A stretch of DNA of 10,000 bases, taken from Trachelipus rathkii (lineage: Eukaryota; Arthropoda; Malacostraca; Isopoda; Trachelipodidae). Positions 7,224 through 10,000 of the stretch are shown piece after piece. The notes under the pieces are model-generated. The model did not search any database. It was given only the letters and a program-made list of their open reading frames with translations, and had not been told where the DNA came from. The translations under genes were made by a program, and so were the position numbers. Positions within the stretch are counted from its first letter, which is position 1. Every line of letters begins with the position of its first letter. The DNA lies in the NCBI GenBank assembly GCA_015478945.1, contig JABUQX010097504.1, forward strand, positions 22,501 to 32,500, written 5' to 3'.

Positions 7224-7246
7224 GGGACCCCCCGGAGGGGGGTCCC
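7224..7246. repeat. Hairpin H7: 10-bp perfect GC-rich stem, GGA loop
   Basis: GGGACCCCCC (7224-7233) pairs exactly with GGGGGGTCCC (7237-7246) around GGA, the same loop as H5. Confidence 0.95.
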
Positions 7247-7286
7247 CAGTTGGAAAAAAGAAGAAGAAATGCATGGAATGCAAAAC

Positions 7287-7352
7287 AGAGGAAGAAGAAG
7301 AAGGAGGAAAGAAGAAAGGAAGAAGGAGGAGGAAAGGAGGAAGGAAGAAGAA
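7287..7352. repeat. 66-nt uninterrupted purine tract
   Basis: Only A and G occur, in GAAGAAGGAGGAA-like steps. Purine-rich sequence with a few pyrimidines continues to about 7385. Reading frames here give Glu/Lys/Arg-rich or Ser/Leu-rich low-complexity peptides and are not taken as genes. Confidence 0.93.
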
Positions 7353-7404
7353 TGAAGAATGAGGAAGGAGGATGAGGCTGAGGAAGGATTCAGAGTTTGT
7401 AGTG

Positions 7405-7426
7405 GCACCGGTGCTGGAGCCGGTGC
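7405..7426. repeat. Hairpin H8: 7-bp GC-rich stem
   Basis: GCACCGG (7405-7411) pairs with CCGGTGC (7420-7426) around an eight-base loop. It lies outside the clearest repeat units and may be the far edge of the module. Confidence 0.8.
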
Positions 7427-7609
7427 ATTGCCGACATAGTAAACATTCATTTAATAATACAAGATCATTACTGTTTACATAACTGCTTCTGTTCTATCAT
7501 GTACATATTGTCAATTGCATTGCATCTTGCAGAGATAACCTTTATTTTCTAAAACGTTGAAGACTAACATTTCTATTTTCAAATCTCATTTTCTTTTTAT
7601 AAACGTTAA
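7427..7609. other. AT-rich spacer with no recognised feature
   Basis: No frame, repeat or fold that I can support. It leads from the hairpin module to the T-rich tract. Confidence 0.5.
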
Positions 7610-8065
7610 CTAATATAATTTTTTTTTTTTCCTAAGTTGAAACATACATTTACTGTTTACTATTTTTTTATAAGTTTTTATTTAGCATTTATACTTTGTG
7701 TTTAATTTTATTATTTTAATTTTTTATTTTTTATTTTTTTATTTTTAAATTTATTTTTTCTAACTTTATTTTTATTTTTTATTTTTTATTTTTTTATTTT
7801 TTAATTTTTTCAATTTTTTACTTTTCTAACTTTATTTTTTATTTTATTTTTTTTTTTTTTTTTTGAAAGTTTTATTTTGCATTTATACTTTGTTTAATTT
7901 TTTTATTTTAACTTTTTAATTTTTTTTTTTTAATTTTTTAATTTTTTTTTTTTTTTTTTTACTTTAATTTTTTTATTAAATTTTTTATTTGTTTTATTTA
8001 TTTTTGTTTTATTTCTTTAAAACTTTTTTTGTTTTTTTAAATTTTTTTTATACTTTTCATTTTTA
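7610..8065. repeat. T-rich low-complexity tract, degenerate ATTTTT repeat
   Basis: About 455 bp of T runs broken mainly by single A bases. A longer phrase starting with a form of TTTTATTTAGCATTTATACTTTGT occurs near 7676 and 7870, which suggests an underlying tandem repeat of about 195 bp masked by T-run growth. Confidence 0.8.
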
Positions 8066-8822
8066 TAACGCAAAAATTCACGTTTTTACATACCCTAAAT
8101 CAGTAATCATTAAATCATACCATCCCACCCACCTTCCGCCCTCTTATCCATCCTTGATCTATTGATCTAATTTTGATTATTGCTCTATTGGTTTCTATTG
8201 ATTAGGTCAAAATTTTACTCAAAATTGTCATGTTTTAACATACCTAAATCAGGTAAAATCAGTAAATCAAGCACGCCAACCTACCCTCCTTTCCCATTTT
8301 TATTTATTGATCTATTGATCTATTGATCTATTGATCTATTTATCTATTGATCTATTGATTAAGGTCAAATTTTTACTATAATTGTCATGTTTAATGTTTA
8401 CATACCCTAAATCAGTAATCAGTAAATCAAACCCACCATCCGACCTACCCCCCTGTCCAATCATGATCTATTGATCTAATTGTCTATTGATCTCTTGATC
8501 TATTGATTCAAGTCAAATTTTTTTTTACTAAAATATGTCATGTTTTAACATAACCCTAATTCACTAAATCAGTAATCAAGCCACCCAACATCCCTCCTGT
8601 CGAAATCATCGATTATTGCCTCTATTGTCTATTGTTCTATGAAATCTATTGAATGGCTATTGAATCTATTGATTAAGGTCAAATTTTTTAACTAAAATTG
8701 TAACGTTTTACATAACCTAAAGCAGTAAATCACAAAATCAAACCACTATCCAACGCTCCCTCCTGACCATTTGTGATCTATTGATCTATTGATCTATTGA
8801 TTTAAGTCACATTTCGAGTGTC
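8066..8822. repeat. Tandem array 1: five units of 148-162 bp
   Basis: A block reading ACATA(A)CCCTAAATCAG begins at 8088, 8238, 8400, 8548 and 8710. Each block is followed by a C-rich phrase (CCACC...CCCTCCT), a run of TTGATCTA octamers, and TCAAATTTTTACTAAAATTGT. Spacings are 150, 162, 148 and 162 bp, alternating short and long. Units 2 and 4 share GTTTTAACAT and AATCAAGC, while units 1 and 3 share TTTACATACCCTAAATCAGT. No coding frame is evident. Confidence 0.88.
8305..8360. repeat. TTGATCTA octamer microsatellite within array 1
   Basis: About six and a half octamers in a row, with one variant (TTTATCTA). It is the longest of the octamer runs found in every unit of the array; the others are shorter and more worn. 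Confidence 0.9.
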
Positions 8823-8871
8823 ATTTTGGATAAACATAACATAAAAATCAAGTTCTTTAATACAAAGATTC

Positions 8872-9790
8872 AAAAATATGCTAACATAACAATGTCTTCA
8901 CATTAATAAAGCTAAACATGGCCGAACATGACTATGAAAAATAATGTAAAAGACAAACATATCACATGCTACGCCCTAATTTAAACTGTTTAACAATTAA
9001 GAAAGTTCCACACTTAAACATCAGTAAAAGTAACTAACAATAACAACCAAAAACGTAACTTATTCACATACTTTTGTCAAACATATCTCTAACATAACGA
9101 TGTAATTTACACTAACATGGTAATAATTAACTAAAATTTATCACAACAGTGGTTAATTATCATACTGATCACGAATATAACTCTAACATAAATAAGGTTT
9201 TCCACATGCAATAAAGCTAAACACGATGTACATTGAACTAAGAAATAATGTACAAAGACAAACCTATCACAACTTGCACACGAATAAACTGTTTACAATT
9301 AACAAAGTTCCACACTTAACCACCAGTAAAGTAACTAACATGGTATGCAAAACGTAACCTAATCTTACTTTTTTCAAGCATATCTCTAACATAACGATGT
9401 TTTAAATTTACCACTAACACTACTAATATTTAAGCAAAAAATGTAATCATAACCTTGTCGGCGATTATCATACTGATCACAAATATAAATGCTAACATAA
9501 CAATGTTTTCACATTAATAAAGCTAACATAGCATCATATGAACTAGGAAAATAATGTACAACGACAAACCTAACACAACTTACACACAAATAAACTGTTA
9601 ACATTAACAAAGTTCCAGACTTAACAGCGGTAAAGTAACTAACTTTACATACAAAACGTAACCTAATTTATACTTTTTTCAAACATATCTCTAACATATT
9701 AACGTTAATCTTACATTGACACAGTAACATTTATCAAAAAAATGTGTCATAACCACACCTAGCCCTCATAATACCTAACGAGTAAAGACG
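8872..9790. repeat. Tandem array 2: three units of 302-309 bp
   Basis: CTAACATAACAATG or a close variant starts units at 8881, 9183 and 9492. Each continues with a form of ATTAATAAAGCTAA, then AATAATGTA, CAAAGTTCCACACTTAA, AACGTAACCTAAT, and TCAAACATATCTCTAACATA. A second copy of the start phrase, CTAACATAACGATG, recurs about 208 bp into the first unit (9089), and its equivalent recurs in the others, so the unit has internal repetition. The third unit decays near 9790. The array is very poor in G on this strand. No coding frame is evident. Confidence 0.88.
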
Positions 9791-10000
9791 AATAAAGTAA
9801 AGTTTTTAGGCTTATCTCTTTTTTAGACTCCGCCTCTTTTCAGAAAATACCAACTCTAAACATGAAAAATGATTTTATGCTTTAACCATTTGCATAAAGT
9901 GATGCAATACTTATTATATTTGACCCTCTGGCATGATATACTAGCAATGTAGCATTCCGCCATTCGGTTTACGATTTTCAATATAAATGAACACTGACTT
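9791..10000. other. Window end, no recognised feature
   Basis: Unassigned AT-rich DNA. A modest inverted pair, TTTATGC (9874-9880) with GCATAAA (9892-9898), is present and may be chance. Confidence 0.5.

Larger units (their letters stand above)
6696..7246. repeat. Degenerate tandem array carrying a series of short hairpins
   Basis: Several units share two blocks. Block 1 is TATATAAATGAATAGAGATA at about 6697 and TATATGAAGGAATAGAGCTA at about 6854. Block 2 is TCTGAAACTTGG at 6878-6889 and 7144-7155, with AGTGAAATTTGG at 7023-7034. Each block 2 copy is followed by one or more short inverted repeats. Two of the hairpin groups end in a shared core, CCCC then TAAGGGGG then GCTGCCCC (6948-6969 and 7093-7116). 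Copy spacing is about 145 and 121 bp. I see no coding frame across it and do not recognise the family. It may be a non-autonomous element, a structured RNA source or a rearranged minisatellite. Confidence 0.7.

Noticed and set aside
6733..7246. Hairpins considered as bacterial terminators or a riboswitch
   Set aside because: Nothing here suggests a bacterial genome, there are no adjacent genes to regulate, and stems are not followed directly by T runs.
7118..7450. 110-codon - strand frame rich in Ser, Leu and Arg, and an overlapping + strand Arg/Glu-rich frame
   Set aside because: Both cover the hexamer and purine tracts and hairpins H6-H8, and show only low-complexity translation of repeats.
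8066..9790. Regular repeats considered as a CRISPR array
   Set aside because: These are long satellite-type units and octamer runs without short conserved repeats separated by unique spacers, and the context is eukaryotic.
9791..10000. Octamer-like ATTTGCAT near 9888 considered as a regulatory site
   Set aside because: A single short match in AT-rich DNA with no neighbouring gene carries no weight.

Overview
This window looks like repeat-dominated nuclear DNA from an arthropod, most likely a decapod crustacean. That assignment is an inference from two non-LTR retrotransposon (LINE) families that resemble ones common in crabs and shrimps, plus very long (TA)n arrays. I see no intact gene, no host exon that I can defend, and no RNA gene. 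Every recognisable protein fragment belongs to a decayed mobile element.

Layout. Positions 1 to about 4179 hold LINE A on the + strand. It enters the window inside its APE-type endonuclease, runs through a full but badly broken reverse transcriptase (RT) and ends in a 3' untranslated tail. It is split twice. A segment of about 600 bp of unknown origin (92-689) interrupts the endonuclease. A non-autonomous hAT-like DNA transposon (2865-3836) interrupts the C-terminal region, with a target duplication that can be read directly; removing it restores the reading frame. The hAT-like element itself contains a second, almost wholly palindromic MITE of the same family (3151-3431).

Positions 4177-5063 are about 890 bp of (TA)n-type DNA. 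LINE B follows on the - strand (6275 down to 5064): a 5'-truncated RT fragment of a different LINE family whose 3' end meets the same (TA)n tract from the other side. LINE A and LINE B are therefore tail to tail on one TA array. More TA and CT microsatellites fill 6284-6658.

The most unusual part is 6696-7426. It is a degenerate tandem array, built on a motif near TCTGAAACTTGG, that carries eight short hairpins. Several stems are perfect over 9-14 bp and closed by three-base loops. Stem sequences differ from unit to unit while pairing is kept. I cannot assign this module to a known family. It also holds a 33-nt alternating purine-pyrimidine tract, a GGAGTC hexamer repeat and a 66-nt pure purine tract.

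From 7610 the window is AT-rich satellite-like DNA: a T-rich zone to about 8065, five units of a 148-162 bp tandem repeat with internal TTGATCTA octamers (about 8066-8822), and three units of a 302-309 bp tandem repeat (about 8872-9790). The last 210 bp are unassigned.

The elements do not form a working system. They record a sequence of insertions: LINE A first, then the hAT-like element into it, then the MITE into that, with microsatellite growth at LINE ends. The hairpin module is the best candidate for something undescribed.
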